Of a stretch of 64,000 nt of DNA, positions 1 to 13,125 are shown one piece after another; positions within the stretch are counted from its first letter, which is position 1, and each line of letters begins with the position of its first letter. The stretch is from the NCBI RefSeq assembly GCF_040958095.1, contig NC_091198.1, forward strand, positions 37,405,572 to 37,469,571. Direction: 5' to 3'. The notes under the pieces are model-generated. The model ran no database searches and was not told the origin of the DNA. It was given only the letters and a program-made list of their open reading frames with translations. A program made the translations under genes and the position numbers. The stretch is from Procambarus clarkii. Lineage: Eukaryota > Arthropoda > Malacostraca > Decapoda > Cambaridae.

Positions 1-2059
1 GAGGGTAGTGGTTCAGAGGAGGAGGAGGGTAGTGGTGCAGAGGAGGAGGAGGGTAGTTGTGGAGAGGAGGAGGAGGGTAGTGGTGCAGAGGAGGAGGGTA
101 GTGGTGCAGAGGAGGAGGAGGGGAGTGGTGCAGAGGAGGAGTAGGGTAGTGGTGCAGAGGAGGAGGGTAGTGGTGCAGAGGAGGAGGAGGGTAGTGGTGC
201 GGAGGAGAAGGAGGGTAATGGTGCAGAGGAGGAGGAGGGTAGTGGTGCGGAGGAGGAGGAGGGTAGTGGTGCAGAGGAGTAGGGTAGTGGTGCACAGGAG
301 GAGGAGGAGGAGGGTAGTGGTGCACAGGAGGAGGAGGAGGACGGTAGTGATGCAGATGAGGAGGGGTGTAGTAATGCAGAGGAGGAGGGTAGTGGTGCGG
401 AGGAGGAAGAGGAGGAGGGTAGTGATGCAGAGGAGGAGGAGGAAAGGGGTAGTGGTGCAGAGGAGGAGGAGGGTAGTGGCACAGCGGAGGAGGAGGAGGA
501 GTAAATTGGTGCAGAGGAGGAGAAGGAGGAGGAGGGTAGTGGCATAGAGGAGGAGGATAGGGTAGTGGTGCAGAGGAGGAGGAGGAGGGTAGTGGTGCAG
601 AGGAGGAAGAGGGTAGTGGTGCAGAGGAGGAGGGTGTTGGTGCGGAGGAGGAGGGTAGTGGTGCTGAGGAGGAGGAAGGTAGTGGTGCAGAGGAGGAGGA
701 GGAAGAGGGTAGTGGTGCAGAGGAGGAGGAGGGTAATGGTGCCGAGGAGGAGGAGGGTAGTGATGCAGAGGAGGAGACGGGTAGTGGTGCAGAGGAGGAG
801 GGTAGTGGTGCAGAGGAGGAGGAGGGTAGTGGTGCAGAGGAGGAGGAGGGTAGTGATGCAGAGGAAGAGGAGAGTAGTGGTGCAGAGGAAGAGGAGGGTA
901 GTGGTGCATAGGAGGAGGAGGGTAGTGGTGCAGAGGAGGAGGAGGGTAGTGATGCAGAGGAAGATGAGGGTAGTGGTGCAGAGGAAGAGGGTTGTGGTGC
1001 AGAGGAACAGGGTAGTGGTGAAGAAGAGGATGAGGGTAGTGGTGCAGAGGAGGAGGGTAGTGGTGTAGAGGAGGAGGAGGGTAGTGGTGCGGAGGAGGAG
1101 GGTAGTGGTGCAGAGGAGGAGGAGGGTAGTGGTTCTGAGGAGGAGGAGGAGGGTAGTGGTGCAAAGGAGGAGGAGGGTAGTGATGCAGAGGAGAAAGAGG
1201 GTAGTGGTGCGGAGGAGGAGGGTAGTGGTGCAGAGGAGGAGGAGGGTAGTGGTGCAGAGGAGCAGGAGTGTAGTGGTGCATAGGAGAAGGGGGGTAGTGA
1301 TGCAGAGGAGGAGGGTAGTGGTGCGGAGGAGGAGGAGGAGGGTAGTTGTGCAGAGGAGGAGGGTAGTGGTGCAGAGGAGGAAGAGGGTAGGGGGGCAGAG
1401 GAGGAGGGTAGTGGTGCAGAGGAGGAGGAGGAGGGTAGTGGTGCAGAGGAGGAGGAGGTGGAGGGGTAGTGGTGCAGAGGAGGAGGGTAGTGGTGTAGAG
1501 GAGGACGAGGAGGATGGTAGTGGCGCAGAGGAGGAGGAGGAGGGTAGTGGTGCAGAGGAGGAGGAGGAGAATAGTGGTGCAAAGGAGGAAGAGGGTAGTG
1601 GTACAGAGGAGGAGGAGGAGGGAAGTGGTTCAGAGGAGGAGGGTAGTGGTGCAGAGGAGGAGGAGGGTAGAGGTGCGGAGGAGGAGGGTAGTGGTGCTGA
1701 GGAGGAGGAGGGTAGTGGTACAGAGGAGGAGGAGGAAGACGGTAGTGCTGCATAGGAGGAGAAGGGTAATGGTGCAGAGGAGGGGGAGGGTAGTGGTGCG
1801 GAGGAAGAGGAGGGTAGTGCTGCAGAGGAGGAGGAGGGTAGTGGTGCAGAAGATGAGGAGGGTAGCGGTGCAGAGGAGAAGGAGGAGGGTAGTGCTGCCG
1901 AGGAAGAGGAGGGTAGTGGTGCGGAGGAGGAGGGTAGTGGTGCAGAGGAGGAGGGTAGTGATGCAGAGGAGGAGAATGGTAGTGGTGCAGAGGAAGAAGA
2001 GGGTAGTGGTGCAGAGGAGGAGGGTAGTGATGAAGAGGAAGAGGAGGGTAGTGGTGCAT

Positions 2060-5000
2060 AGGAGGAGGAGGATAGTGGTGCAGAGGAGGAGGGTTGTGGT
2101 GCAGAGGAAGAGGGTAGTGGTGCAGAAGAGAATGAGGGTAGTGGTGCAGAGGAGGAGGGTAGTGGTGCAGAGCAGGAGGAGGGTAGTGGTGCGGAGGAGG
2201 AGGGTAGTGGTGCAGAGGAGGAGGAGGGAAGTGGTGCTGAGGAGGAGGAGGAAGAGGAGGAGGAGGGAAGTGGTGCTGAGGAGGAGGAGGAAGAGGAGGA
2301 GGAGGGTAGTGGTGCAAAGGAGGAGGAGCGTAGTGATGCAGAGGAGGAAGAGGGTAGTGGTGCGGAGGAGGAGGGTAGTGGTGCAGAGGAGGAGGAGGGT
2401 ATTGGTGGAGAGGAGGAATAGGAGGGTAGTGATGCAGAGGAGGAGGAGGATAGTGGAGCAGAGTAGGAGGAGGGTAGTGGTGCTGATGAGGAGGAGGAGG
2501 AGGGAAGTAGTGCAGAGGAGGAGGGTAGTGGTGCAGAGGAGGATGAGGGTAGTGGTGCAGAGGAGGAGGAGGGTAGTGGTGCAGAGGAGGAGGGTATTGG
2601 TGCAGAGGAGGAGGAGGGTAGTGGTGCAGAGGAGGAGGAGGGTAGTGGTGCAGAGGAGGAGGAGGGTAGTGGTTCAGAGGAGGAGAAGGGTAATGGTGCA
2701 GAGGAGGAGGGTATTGGTGCAGAGGAGGAGTAGGAGGATAGTGGTGCAGAGGAGGAGGAGGGGAGTGGTGCAGAGGAGGAGGAGGGTAGTGGTGCAGAGG
2801 AGGAAGGTAGTGGTGCAGAGGAGGAGGGTAGTGGTGCAGAGGAGGAGGGTAGTGGCGCAGACGAGGAGGGGGAGGGTATTGGCGCAGAGGTGGAGGAGGG
2901 TAGTGGTGCAGAGGAGGAGGGTTGTGGTGCAGAGGAGGAGGAGGAGGGTAGTGCTCCAGAGGAGGAGGGTAGTGGTGCAGAGGAGGGGGAGGGTAGTGGT
3001 GCAAAGGAGGAATAGGAGGGGAGTGGTGCAGAGGAAGAGGGTAGTGGTGCAGAGGAGGATGAGGGTAGTGGTGCAGAGGAGGGTAGTGGTGCAGAGGAGG
3101 AGGAGGGTAGAGGTGCAGAGGAGGAGAGTAGTGGTGCAGAGTAAGAGGAGGGTAGTGGTGCAGAGGAGGAGGAGGGTAGTGGGCAGATTAAGAGGGTAGT
3201 AGTGCAGGGGAGGATGAGGGTAGTGGTGCAGAGGAGGAAGGTAGTGGTGCAGAGGAGGAGATGGGTAGTGGTGCAGAGGATGAAGAGGGTAGTGGTGCAG
3301 AGGAGGAGGGTAGTGGTGCAGAGGAGGACTGTAGTGGTGCAAAGGAGAAAGAGGGTAGTGGTGCAGAGGAAGAGAAGGGTAGTGGTGCAGAGAAGGAGGA
3401 GGGTAGTGGTGCAGAGGAAGAGGAGGATAGTGGTGCAATGGAGAACGAGGGTAGTGGTGCAGAAGAGGAGGAGGAGGAGGAGGGTAGTGGCGCAGAGGGG
3501 GAGGAGGGTAGTGGTGCTGAGGAGGAGGAGTGTAGTGATGCAGAGGAGGAGGAGAGTAGTGGTGCAGAGGAGGAGGGTAGTGGTGCAGAGGAGGAGGAGG
3601 GTAGAGGTGCAGAGGAGGAGGGTAGTGGTGCACAGTAAGAGGAGGGTAGTGGTGCAAAGGAGGAGGAGGGTAGTGGGCAGAAGAGGAGGGTAGTGGTGCA
3701 GAGGAGGAGGTGGGTAGTGGTGCAGAGGAGGAAGAGGGTAGTTGTGCAGAGGAGGAGGGAAGTGGTGCAGAGGAGAAAGAGGGTAGTGGTGCAGAGGAAG
3801 AGAAGGGTAGTGGTGCAGAGAAGGAGGAGGGCAGTGGTGCAGAGGAAGAGGAGGATAGTGGTGCAATGGAAGACGAGGGTAGTGGTGCAGAAGAGGAGGA
3901 GGAGGAGGAGGGTATTGGCGCAGAGGGGGAGGAGGGTAGTGATGCAGAGGAAGAGGAGGGTAGTGGTGCTGAGGAGGAGGGTAGTGGTGCAGAGGAGGAG
4001 GGGGAGGGTATTGGCGCAGAGGAGGAGGAGGGTAGTGGTGCAGAGGAGAAGGGTTGTGGTGCAGAGGAAGAGGAGGAGGGTAGTGCTCCAGAGGAGGAGG
4101 GTAGTGGTGCAGAGGAGGGGGAGGGTAGTGGTGCAAAGGAGGAGTAGGAGGGTAGTGGTGCAGAGGAAGAGGGTAGTGGTGCAGAGGAGGATGAGGGTAG
4201 TGGTGCAGAGGAGGAGGGTAGTGGTGCAGAGGAGGAGGAGGGTAGTGTTGCAAAGGAGGAGTAGGAGGGTAGTGGTGCAGAGGAAGAGGGTAGTGGTGCA
4301 GAGGAGGATGAGGGTAGTGGTGCAGAGGAGGAGGGTAGTGGTGCAGAGGAGGAGGAGGGTAGTGGTGCAGAGGAGGAGGGTCGTAGTGCAGAAGAGGAGG
4401 GTAGAGGTGGAGAGGAGGGTAGTGGTGCAGAGGAGGAGGAGGGTAGAGGTGCAGAGGAGGAGGGTCGAAGTGCAGAGGAAGAGGAGGATAGTGATGCAGA
4501 GGAGGAGGGTAGTGGTGCAGAGGAGGATGAGGGTAGTGATGCAGAGGAGGAGGAGGGTAGTGGTGCAGAGGAGGAAGAGGGTAGTGGTGCAGAGGGGGAG
4601 GGTAGTGGTGCAGAGGAGGAAGAGGGTAGTGGTGCAGAGGAGGAGGGTAGTGGTGCAGAGGAGGATGAGGGTAGTGATGCAGAGGAGGAGGAGCGTAGTG
4701 GTGCAGAGGAGGAAGAGGGTAGTGGTGGAGAGGAGGAGGGTAGTGGTGCAGAGGAGGAGGAGGGTAGTGATGCAGAGGAGGAGGAGGGTAGTGGTGCAGA
4801 GGAGGATTGTAGTGGTGCAGTGGAGGAGGAGGGTAGTGGTGCAGAGGAGGAGGGTAGTGGTGCAGTGGAGGAGGAGGGTAGTGGTGCAGAAGAGGAAGAG
4901 GTAGTGGTGGAGAGGAGGAGGGCAGTGGTGCAGAGGAGGAGGAGGGTAGTGATGCAGAGGAGGAGGAGGGTAGTGGTGCAGAGGAGGAGGGTAGTGGTGC

Positions 5001-8000
5001 AGTGGAGGAGGAGGGTAGTGGTGCAGAGGAGGAGGAGGGTAGTGGTGCTGAGGAGGAGGAGGAGGGTAGTGGTGCAGAGGAGGAGGAGGGTAGTGGTGCA
5101 GAGGAGGAGGAGGGTAGTGGTGCTGAGGAGGAGGAGGAGGGTTGTGGTGCAGAGGAGGAGGAGGAAGAGGGTAGTGCTGCAGAGGAGGAGGGTAATGGTG
5201 CAGAGGAGGGGGAGGGTAGTGGTGCGGAGGAAGAGGAGGGTAGTGCTGCAGAGGAGGAGGAGGGTAGTGGTGCAGAAGATGAGGAGGGTAGCGGTGCAGA
5301 GGATTAGGAGGAGGGTAGTGATGCAGAGGAGGAGGAGGGTAGTGGTGCAGAGGAGGAGGGTAGTGGTGCAGAGGAGGAAGAGGGTAGTGGTGCAGGGGAG
5401 GAGGAGGGTAGTGATCCAGAGGAGGAGAAGGGTAGTGGTGCAGAGGAGGAGGGTAGTGGTGCAGAGGAGGAGGAGGGTAGTGGTGCAGAGGAGGAGGAGG
5501 GTAGTGATGCAGAGGAAGAGGAGGGTAGTGGTGCAGAGGAAGAGGAAGGTAGTGGTGCAGAGGAGGAGGAGGGTAGTGATGCAGAGGAAGAGGAGGGTAG
5601 TGGTGCATAGGAGGAGGAGGCTAGTGGTGCAGAGAAGGATGAGGATAGTGGTGCAGAGGAGGAGGAGGGTAGTGATGCAGAGGAGGATGAGGGTAGTGGT
5701 GCAGAGCAGGAGGAGGGTAGTGGTGCAGAGGAGGAAGAGGGTAGTGGTGCAGAGGAGGAGGGTAGTGGTGCAGAGGAGGAGGCGGGTAGTGGTGCAGAGG
5801 AGGAGGAGGGTAGTGGTGCAGAGGAGGAGGGGGAGGGTAGAAGCGCAGAGAAGGAGGAGGGTAGTGATGCAGAGAAAGAGAAGCGTAGCGGTGCAGAGGA
5901 GGAGGAGGGTAGTGGTGCAGAGGAGGAGGGTAGTGGTGCAGAGGAGGAGGGTAGTGGTGCAAAGGAGGAGGAGGGTAATGGTTCTGAGGAGGAGGGTAGT
6001 GGTGCAGAGGAGGAGGAGGAAGAGGGTTGTGCTGCCGAGGAGGAGGATGGTAGTGGTGCAGAGGAGGAGGGTAGTGGTGCAGAGGAGGAGGGGTAGTGGT
6101 GCAGAAGAGGAGGGTAGTGGTGCAGAGGAGGAGGAAAGTGGTGCAGAGGAGGAGGGTAGTGGTGCAGAGGAGTAGGAGGGTAGTGGTGCAGAGGAGGAGG
6201 GTAGTGGTGCAGAGGAGGAGGAGGTTAGTGGTGCAGAGGAGGAGGGTAGTGGTGCAGAGGAGGAGGGTAGTGGTGCAGAGGGGGAGGAGGGTAATGGTTC
6301 TGAGGAGGAGGGTAGTGGTGCAGAGGAGGAGGAGGGTAGTGGTGCAGAGGAGGAGGGTAGTGGTGCAGAGGAGGAGGGGGAGGGTATTGGCGCAGAGGAG
6401 GAGGAGGGTAGTGGTGCAGAGGAGGAGGGTTGTGGTGCAGAGGAGGAGGAGGAGGGTAGTGGTACAGAGGAGGATGAGGGTAGTGGTGCAGAGGAGGAGG
6501 GTAGTGGTGCAGAGGAGGAGGAGGGTAGTGTTGCAAAGGATGAGTAGGAGGGTAGTGGTGCAGAGGAAGAGGGTAGTGGTGCAGAGGAGGATGAGGGTAG
6601 TGGTGCAGAGGAGGAGGGTAGTGGTGCAGAGGAGGAGGGTCGTAGTGCAGAGGAGGGTAGTGGTGCAGAGGAGGAAGAGGGTAGTGGTGCAGAGGAGGAG
6701 GGTAGTGGTGCAGAGGAGGAGGAGGGTAGTGGTGCAGAGGAGGAGGAGGGTAGTGGTGCAGAGGAGGAGGGGGAGGGTAGAAGCGCAGAGAAGGAGGAGG
6801 GTAGTGATGCAGAGAAAGAGAAGCGTAGCGGTGCAGAGGAGGAGGAGGGTAGTGGTGCAGAGGAGGAGGGTAGTGGTGCAGAGGAGGAGGGTAGTGGTGC
6901 AAAGGAGGAGGAGGGTAATGGTTCTGAGGAGGAGGGTAGTGGTGCAGAGGAGGAGGAGGAAGAGGGTTGTGCTGCCGAGGAGGAGGATGGTAGTGGTGCA
7001 GAGGAGGAGGGTAGTGGTGCAGAGGAGGAGGGGTAGTGGTGCAGAGGAGGAGGGTAGTGGTGCAGAGGAGGAGGAAAGTGGTGCAGAGGAGGAGGGTAGT
7101 GGTGCAGAGGAGTAGGAGGGTAGTGGTGCAGAGGAGGAGGGTAGTGGTGCAGAGGAGGAGGAGGTTAGTGGTGCAGAGGAGGAGGGTAGTGGTGCAGAGG
7201 AGGAGGGTAGTGGTGCAGAGGGGGAGGAGGGTAATGGTTCTGAGGAGGAGGGTAGTGGTGCAGAGGAGGAGGAGGGTAGTGGTGCAGAGGAGGAGGGTAG
7301 TGGTGCAGAGGAGGAGGGGGAGGGTATTGGCGCAGAGGAGGAGGAGGGTAGTGGTGCAGAGGAGGAGGGTTGTGGTGCAGAGGAGGAGGAGGAGGGTAGT
7401 GGTACAGAGGAGGATGAGGGTAGTGGTGCAGAGGAGGAGGGTAGTGGTGCAGAGGAGGAGGAGGGTAGTGTTGCAAAGGAGGAGTAGGAGGGTAGTGGTG
7501 CAGAGGAAGAGGGTAGTGGTGCAGAGGAGGATGAGGGTAGTGGTGCAGAGGAGGAGGGTAGTGGTGCAGAGGAGGAGGGTCGTAGTGCAGAGGAGGGTAG
7601 TGGTGCAGAGGAGGAGGAGGTTAGAGATGCAGAGGAGGAGGGTCGAAGTGCAGAGGAAGAGGAGGATAGTGAGGCAGAGGAGGAGGGTAGTGGTGCAGAG
7701 GAGGATGAGGGTAGTGATGCAGAGGAGGAGGAGGGTAGTGGTGCAGAGGAGGAAGAGGGTAGTTGTGGAGAGGAGGAGGGTATTGGTGCAGAGGAGGAGG
7801 AAGGTAGTGATGCAGAGGAGGAGGAGGGTAGTGGTGCAGAGGAGGATGGGGGTAGTGATGCAGAGGAAGAGGAGGGTAGTGGTGCAGAGGAAGAGGAGGG
7901 TAGTGGGCAGAGGAAGAGGGTAGTGGTGTAGAGGAGGAGGTTTGTGGTGCAGAGGAGGAGGGTAGTGGTGCAGTGGAGGAGGAGGAGGAGGAGGGTAGTG

Positions 8001-11000
8001 GTGCAGTGGAGGAGGAGGAGGAGGAGGGTAGTGGCGCAGAGGGGGAGGGGGGTAGTGATGCAGAATAGGATGAGGGTAGTGGTGCAGAGTAGGAGGGTAG
8101 TGGTGCAGAGGAGGAGGAGGATAGTGATGGAGAGGAAGAGGAGGGTAGTGGTGCTGAGGAGGAGCGTAGTGGTGCAGAGGGGGAGGGCAGTGGTGCAGAG
8201 GAGGAAGAGGGTAGTGGTGCAGAGGAGGAGGGTAGTGGTGCAGAGGAGGATGAGGGTAGTGATGCAGAGGACGAGGAGGGTAGTGGTGCAGAGAAGGAAG
8301 AGGGTAGTGGTGGAGAGGAGGAGGGTAGTGGTGCAGAGGAGGAGGAGGGTAGTGATGCAGAGGAGGAGGAGGGTAGTGGTGCAGAGGAAGAGGGTAGTGG
8401 TGCAGTGGAGGAGGAGGGTAGTGGTGCAGAGGAGGAGGGTAGTGGTGCAGTGGAGGAGGAGGGTAGTGGTGCAGAAGAGGAAGAGGGTAGTGGTGGAGAG
8501 GAGGAGGGCAGTGGTGCAGAGGAGGAGGAGGGTAGTGATGCAGAGGAGGAGGAGGGTAGTGGTGCAGAGGAGGAGGGTAGTGGTGCAGTGGAGGAGGAGG
8601 AAGAGGGTAGTGCTGCAGAGGAGGAGGGTAATGGTGCAGAGGAGGGGGAGGGTAGTGGTGCAGAGGAGGAGGAGGGTAGTGGTGCTGAGGAGGAGGAGGA
8701 GGGTTGTGGTGCAGAGGAGGAGGAGGAAGAGGGTAGTGCTGCAGAGGAGGAGGGTAATGGTGCAGAGGAGGGGGAGGGTAGTGGTGCGGAGGAAGAGGAG
8801 GGTAGTGCTGCAGAGGAGGAGGAGGGTAGTGGTGCAGAAGATGAGGAGGGTAGCGGTGCAGAGGATTAGGAGGAGGGTAGTGATGCAGAGGAGGAGGAGG
8901 GTAGTGGTGCAGAGGAGGAGGGGGAGGGTAGAAGCGCAGAGAAGGAGGAGGGTAGTGATGCAGAGAAAGAGAAGCGTAGCGGTGCAGAGGAGGAGGAGGG
9001 TAGTGGTGCAGAGGAGGAGGGTAGTGGTGTAGAGGAGGAGAAGTTTAGTGGTGCAGAGGAGGAGGGTTGTGGTGCAAAGGAGGAGGTTAGAGGTGCATAA
9101 CAGGACGGTAGTGGTGCAGAGCAAGGAGGATAGTGGTGCAGAGGAGGAGGAGGAGGGTAGTGGTGCAGAGAAGGAGGGGGAGGGAAGTGGTGCAGAGTAG
9201 GAGGAGGGTAGTGGTGCGAAGGAGGAGGAGGATAGTGGTGCAGAGGAGGAGGGTTGTGGTGCAGAGGAAGAGGGTAGTGGTGCAGAAGAGAATGAGGGTA
9301 GTGGTTCAGAGGAGGAGGGTAGTGGTGCAGAGCAGGAGGAGGGTAGTTGTGCGGAGGAGGAGGGTAGTGGTGCAGAGGAGGAGGAGGGAAGTGGTGCTGA
9401 GGAGGAGGAGGAGGGTAGTGGTGCAAAGGAGGAGGAGCGTAGTGATGCAGAGGAGGAAGAGGGTAGTGGTGCGGAGGAGGAGGGTAGTGGTGCAGAGGAG
9501 GAGGAGGAGGGTATTGGTGGAGAGGAGGAATAGGAGGGTAGTGTTGCAGAGGAGGAGGAGGGTAGTGGAGCAGAGTAGGAGGAGGGTAGTGGTGCTGATG
9601 AGGAGGAGGAGGAGGGAAGTAGTGCAGAGGAGGAGGGTAGTGGTGCAGAGGAGGATGAGAGTAGTGGTGCAGAGGAGGAGGAGGGTAGTGGTGCAGAGGA
9701 GGAGGGTATTGGTGCAGAGGAGGAGGAGGGTAGTGGTTCAGAGGAGGAGAAGGGTAATGGTGCAGAGGAGGAGGGTATTGGTGCAGAGGAGGAGTAGGAG
9801 GGTAGTGGTGCAGAGGAGGAGGAGGGTAGTGGTGGAGAGGAGGAGGAGGGTAGTGGTGCAGAGGAGGAAGGTAGTGGTGCAGAGGAGGAGGAGGGTAGTG
9901 GTGCAGAGGAGGAGGGTAGTGGTGCAGACGAGGAGGGGGAGGGTATTGGCGCAGAGGTGGAGGAGGGTAGAGGTGCAGAGGAGGAGGGTTGTGATGCAGA
10001 GGAGGAGGAGGAGGGTAGTGGTCCAGAGGAATAGGGTAGTGGTGCAGAGGAGGGGGAGGGTAGTGGTGCAAAGGAGGAGTAGGAGGGGAGTTGTGCAGAG
10101 GAAGAGGGTAGTGGTGCAGAGGAGGATGAGGGTAGTGGTGCAAAGGAAGAGGGTACTGGTGCAGAGGAGGTGGGTAGTGGTGCAGAGGATGAAGAGGGTA
10201 GTGGTGCAGGGGAGGAGGGTAGTGGTGCAGAGGAGGACTGTAGTGGTGCACAGGAGAAAGAGGGTAGTGGTGCAGAGGAAGAGAAGGGTAGTGGTTCAGA
10301 GAAGGAGGAGGGTAGTGGTGCAGAGGAAGAGGAGGATAGTGGTGCAATGGAGAACGAGGGTAGTGGTGTAGAAGAGGAGGAGGAGGAGGAGGGTAGTGGC
10401 GCAGAGGGGGAGGAGGGTAGTGGTGCTGAGGAGGAGGAGGGTAGTGATGCAGAGGAGGAGGAGGGTAGAGGTGCAGAGGAGGAGGGTAGTGGTGCAGAGG
10501 AGGTGGGTAGTGGTGCAGAGGAGGAGGAGGAGGGTAGAGGTGCATAGGAGGAGGGTAGTGGTGCAGAGTAAGAGGAGGGTAGTGGTGCAGAGGAGGAGGG
10601 TAGTGGCCAGAAGAGGAGGGTTGTCGTGCAGAGGAGGAGGTGGGTAGTGGTGCAGAGGAGGAAGATGGTAGTGGTGCAGAGGAGGAGGGAAGTGGTGCAG
10701 AGGAGAAAGAGGGTAGTGGTGCAGAGGAAGAGAAGGGTAGTGGTGCAGAGAAGGAGGAGGGTAGTGGTGCAGAGGAAGAGGAGGATAGTGGTGCAATGGA
10801 AGACGAGGGTAGTGGTGCAGAAGAGGAGGAGGAGGAGGAGGGTAGTGGTGCAGAGGAGGATGAGAGTAGTGGTGCAGAGGAGGAGGAGGGTAGTGGTGCA
10901 GAGGAGGAGGTGGGTAGTGGTGTAGAGGAGGAGGAGGGTAGTGGTTCAGGGGAGGATGACGGTAGTGGTGCACAGGAGAAGGAGGAGGAGGAGGGTATTG

Positions 11001-13125
11001 GCGCAGAGGGGGAGGAGGGTAGTGATGCAGAGGAAGAGGAGGGTAGTGGTGCTGAGGAGGAGGGTAGTGATGCAGAGGGGGAGGGTAGTGGTGCAGAGGC
11101 GGAAGAGGGTAGTGGTGCAGAGGAGGAGGGTAGTGGTGCAAAGGAGGAGGAGGGTAGTGATGCTGAGGAGGAGGAGGAGGCTAGTGGTGCAGAGGAGGAG
11201 GAGGAAGAGGGTTGTGCTGCAGAGGAGGAGGATGGTAGTGGTGCAGAGGAGGAGGGTAGTGGTGCAGAGGAGGAGGGGTAGTGGTGCAGAGGAGGAGGGT
11301 AGTGGTGCAGAGGAGGAGGAAAGTGGTGCAGAGGAGGAGGGTAGTGGTGCAGAGGAGTAGGAGGGTAGTGGTGCAGAGGAGGAGGGTAGTGGTGCAGAGG
11401 AGGAGGAGGTTAGTGGTGCAGAGGAGGAGGGTAGTGGTGCAGAGGAGGAGGGGGACGGTAGTGGCGCAGAGGAGAAGGAGGGTAGTGGTGCAGAGGAGGT
11501 GGGTAGTGGTGCAGAGGAGGAGGAGGGTAGTGGTGCAGAGGAGGAGGGTAGTGGTGCAGAGGAGGAGGGTAGTGGTACAGAGGGGGAGGAGGGTAATGGT
11601 TCTGAGGAGGAGGGTAGTGGTGCAGAGGAGGAGGAGGGTAGTGGTGCAGAGGAGGAGGGTAGTGGTGCAGAGGAGGAGGGGGAGGGTATTGGCGCAGAGG
11701 AGGAGGAGGGTAGTGGTACAGAGGAGGATGAGGGTAGTGGTGCAGAGGAGGAGGGTAGTGGTGCAGAGGAGGAGGAGGGTAGTGTTGCAAAGGAGGAGGA
11801 GGAGGGTAGTGGTGCAGAGGAAGAGGGTAGTGGTGCAGAGGAGGATGAGGGTAGTGGTGCAGAGGAGGAGGGTAGTGGTGCAGAGGAGGAGGGTCGTAGT
11901 GCAGAAGAGGAGGGTAGAGGTGCAGAGGAGGGTAGTGATGCAGAGGAGGAGGAGGGTAGAGATGCAGAGGAGGAGGGTCGAAGTGCAGAGGAAGAGGAGG
12001 ATAGTGAGGCAGAGGAGGAGGGTAGTGGTGCAGAGGAGGATGAGGGTAGTGGTGGAGAGGAGGAGGGTATTGGTGCAGAGGAGGAGGAAGGTAGTGATGC
12101 AGAGGAGGAGGAGGGTAGTGGTGCAGAGGAGGATGAGGGTAGTGATGCAGAGGAAGAGGAGGGTAGTGGTGCAGAGGAAGAGGAGGGTAGTGGGCAGAGG
12201 AAGAGGGTAGTGGTGTAGAGGAGGAGGTTTGTGGTGCAGAGGAGGAGGGTAGTGGTGCAGTGGAGGAGGAGGAGGAGGAGGGTAGTGGCGCAGAGGGGGA
12301 GGGGGGTAGTGATGCAGAATAGGATGAGGGTAGTGGTGCAGAGTAGGAGGGTAGTGGTGCAGAGGAGGAGGAGGATAGTGATGGAGAGGAAGAGGAGGGT
12401 AGTGGTGCTGAGGAGGAGCGTAGTGGTGCAGAGGGGGAGGGTAGTGGTGCAGAGGAGGAAGAGGGTAGTGGTGCAGAGGAGGAGGGTAGTGGTGCAGAGG
12501 AGGATGAGGGTAGTGATGCAGAGGACGAGGAGGGTAGTGGTGCAGAGGAGGAAGAGGGTAGTGGTGGAGAGGAGGAGGGTAGTGGTGCAGAGGAGGAGGA
12601 GGGTAGTGATGCAGAGGAGGAGGAGGGTAGTGGTGCAGAGGAAGAGGGTAGTGGTGCAGTGGAGGAGGAGGGTAGTGGTGCAGAGGAGAAGGGTAGTGGT
12701 GCAGTGGAGGAGGAGGGTAGTGGTGCAGAAGAGGAAGAGGGTAGTGGTGGAGAGGAGGAGGGCAGTGGGGCAGAGGAGGAGGAGGGTAGTGATGCAAAGG
12801 AGGAGGAGGGTAGTGGTGCAGAGGAGGAGGGTAGTGGTGCAGTGGAGGAGGAGGAAGAGGGTAGTGCTGCAGAGGAGGAGGGTAATGGTGCAGAGGAGGG
12901 GGAGGGTAGTGGTGCAGAGGAGGAGGAGGGTAGTGGTGCTGAGGAGGAGGAGGAGGGTTGTGGTGCAGAGGAGGAGGAGGAAGAGGGTAGTGCTGCAGAG
13001 GAGGAGGGTAATGGTGCAGAGGAGGGGGAGGGTAGTGGTGCGGAGGAAGAGGAGGGTAGTGCTGCAGAGGAGGAGGAGGGGAGTGGTGCAGAAGATGAGG
13101 AGGGTAGCGGTGCAGAGGATTAGGA
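2060..13125. repeat. Satellite A superunit of about 7 kb (blocks X-Y-X'-Y')
   Basis: Variant patterns at about 2060-4150 recur at about 9220-11080. Matching landmarks lie 7,160 bp apart near 2071/9231 and 6,909 bp apart near 3261/10170, so indels separate the copies. Patterns at about 6960-8870 recur at about 11205-13125 with an offset of 4,245-4,254 bp. The order is X (2.06-4.15), Y (to about 9.0), X' (9.2-11.1), Y' (11.2-13.1), which suggests a large tandem duplication later modified by deletions. A marker stretch ending GAAGATGAGGAGGGTAGCGG recurs near 1860, 5290, 8850 and 13100. Boundaries are approximate because they were read by eye. Confidence 0.75.
5735..7614. repeat. Two tandem 940-bp copies inside satellite A
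   Basis: The string GTAGAAGCGCAGAGAAGG occurs at 5837 and again at 6777, exactly 940 bp apart. The following roughly 800 bases carry the same order of variant units, diverging near 6675 and 7615. The copies differ at only a few positions, so the duplication is recent relative to the background array. A shorter piece of the same block returns near 8929. Confidence 0.85.
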
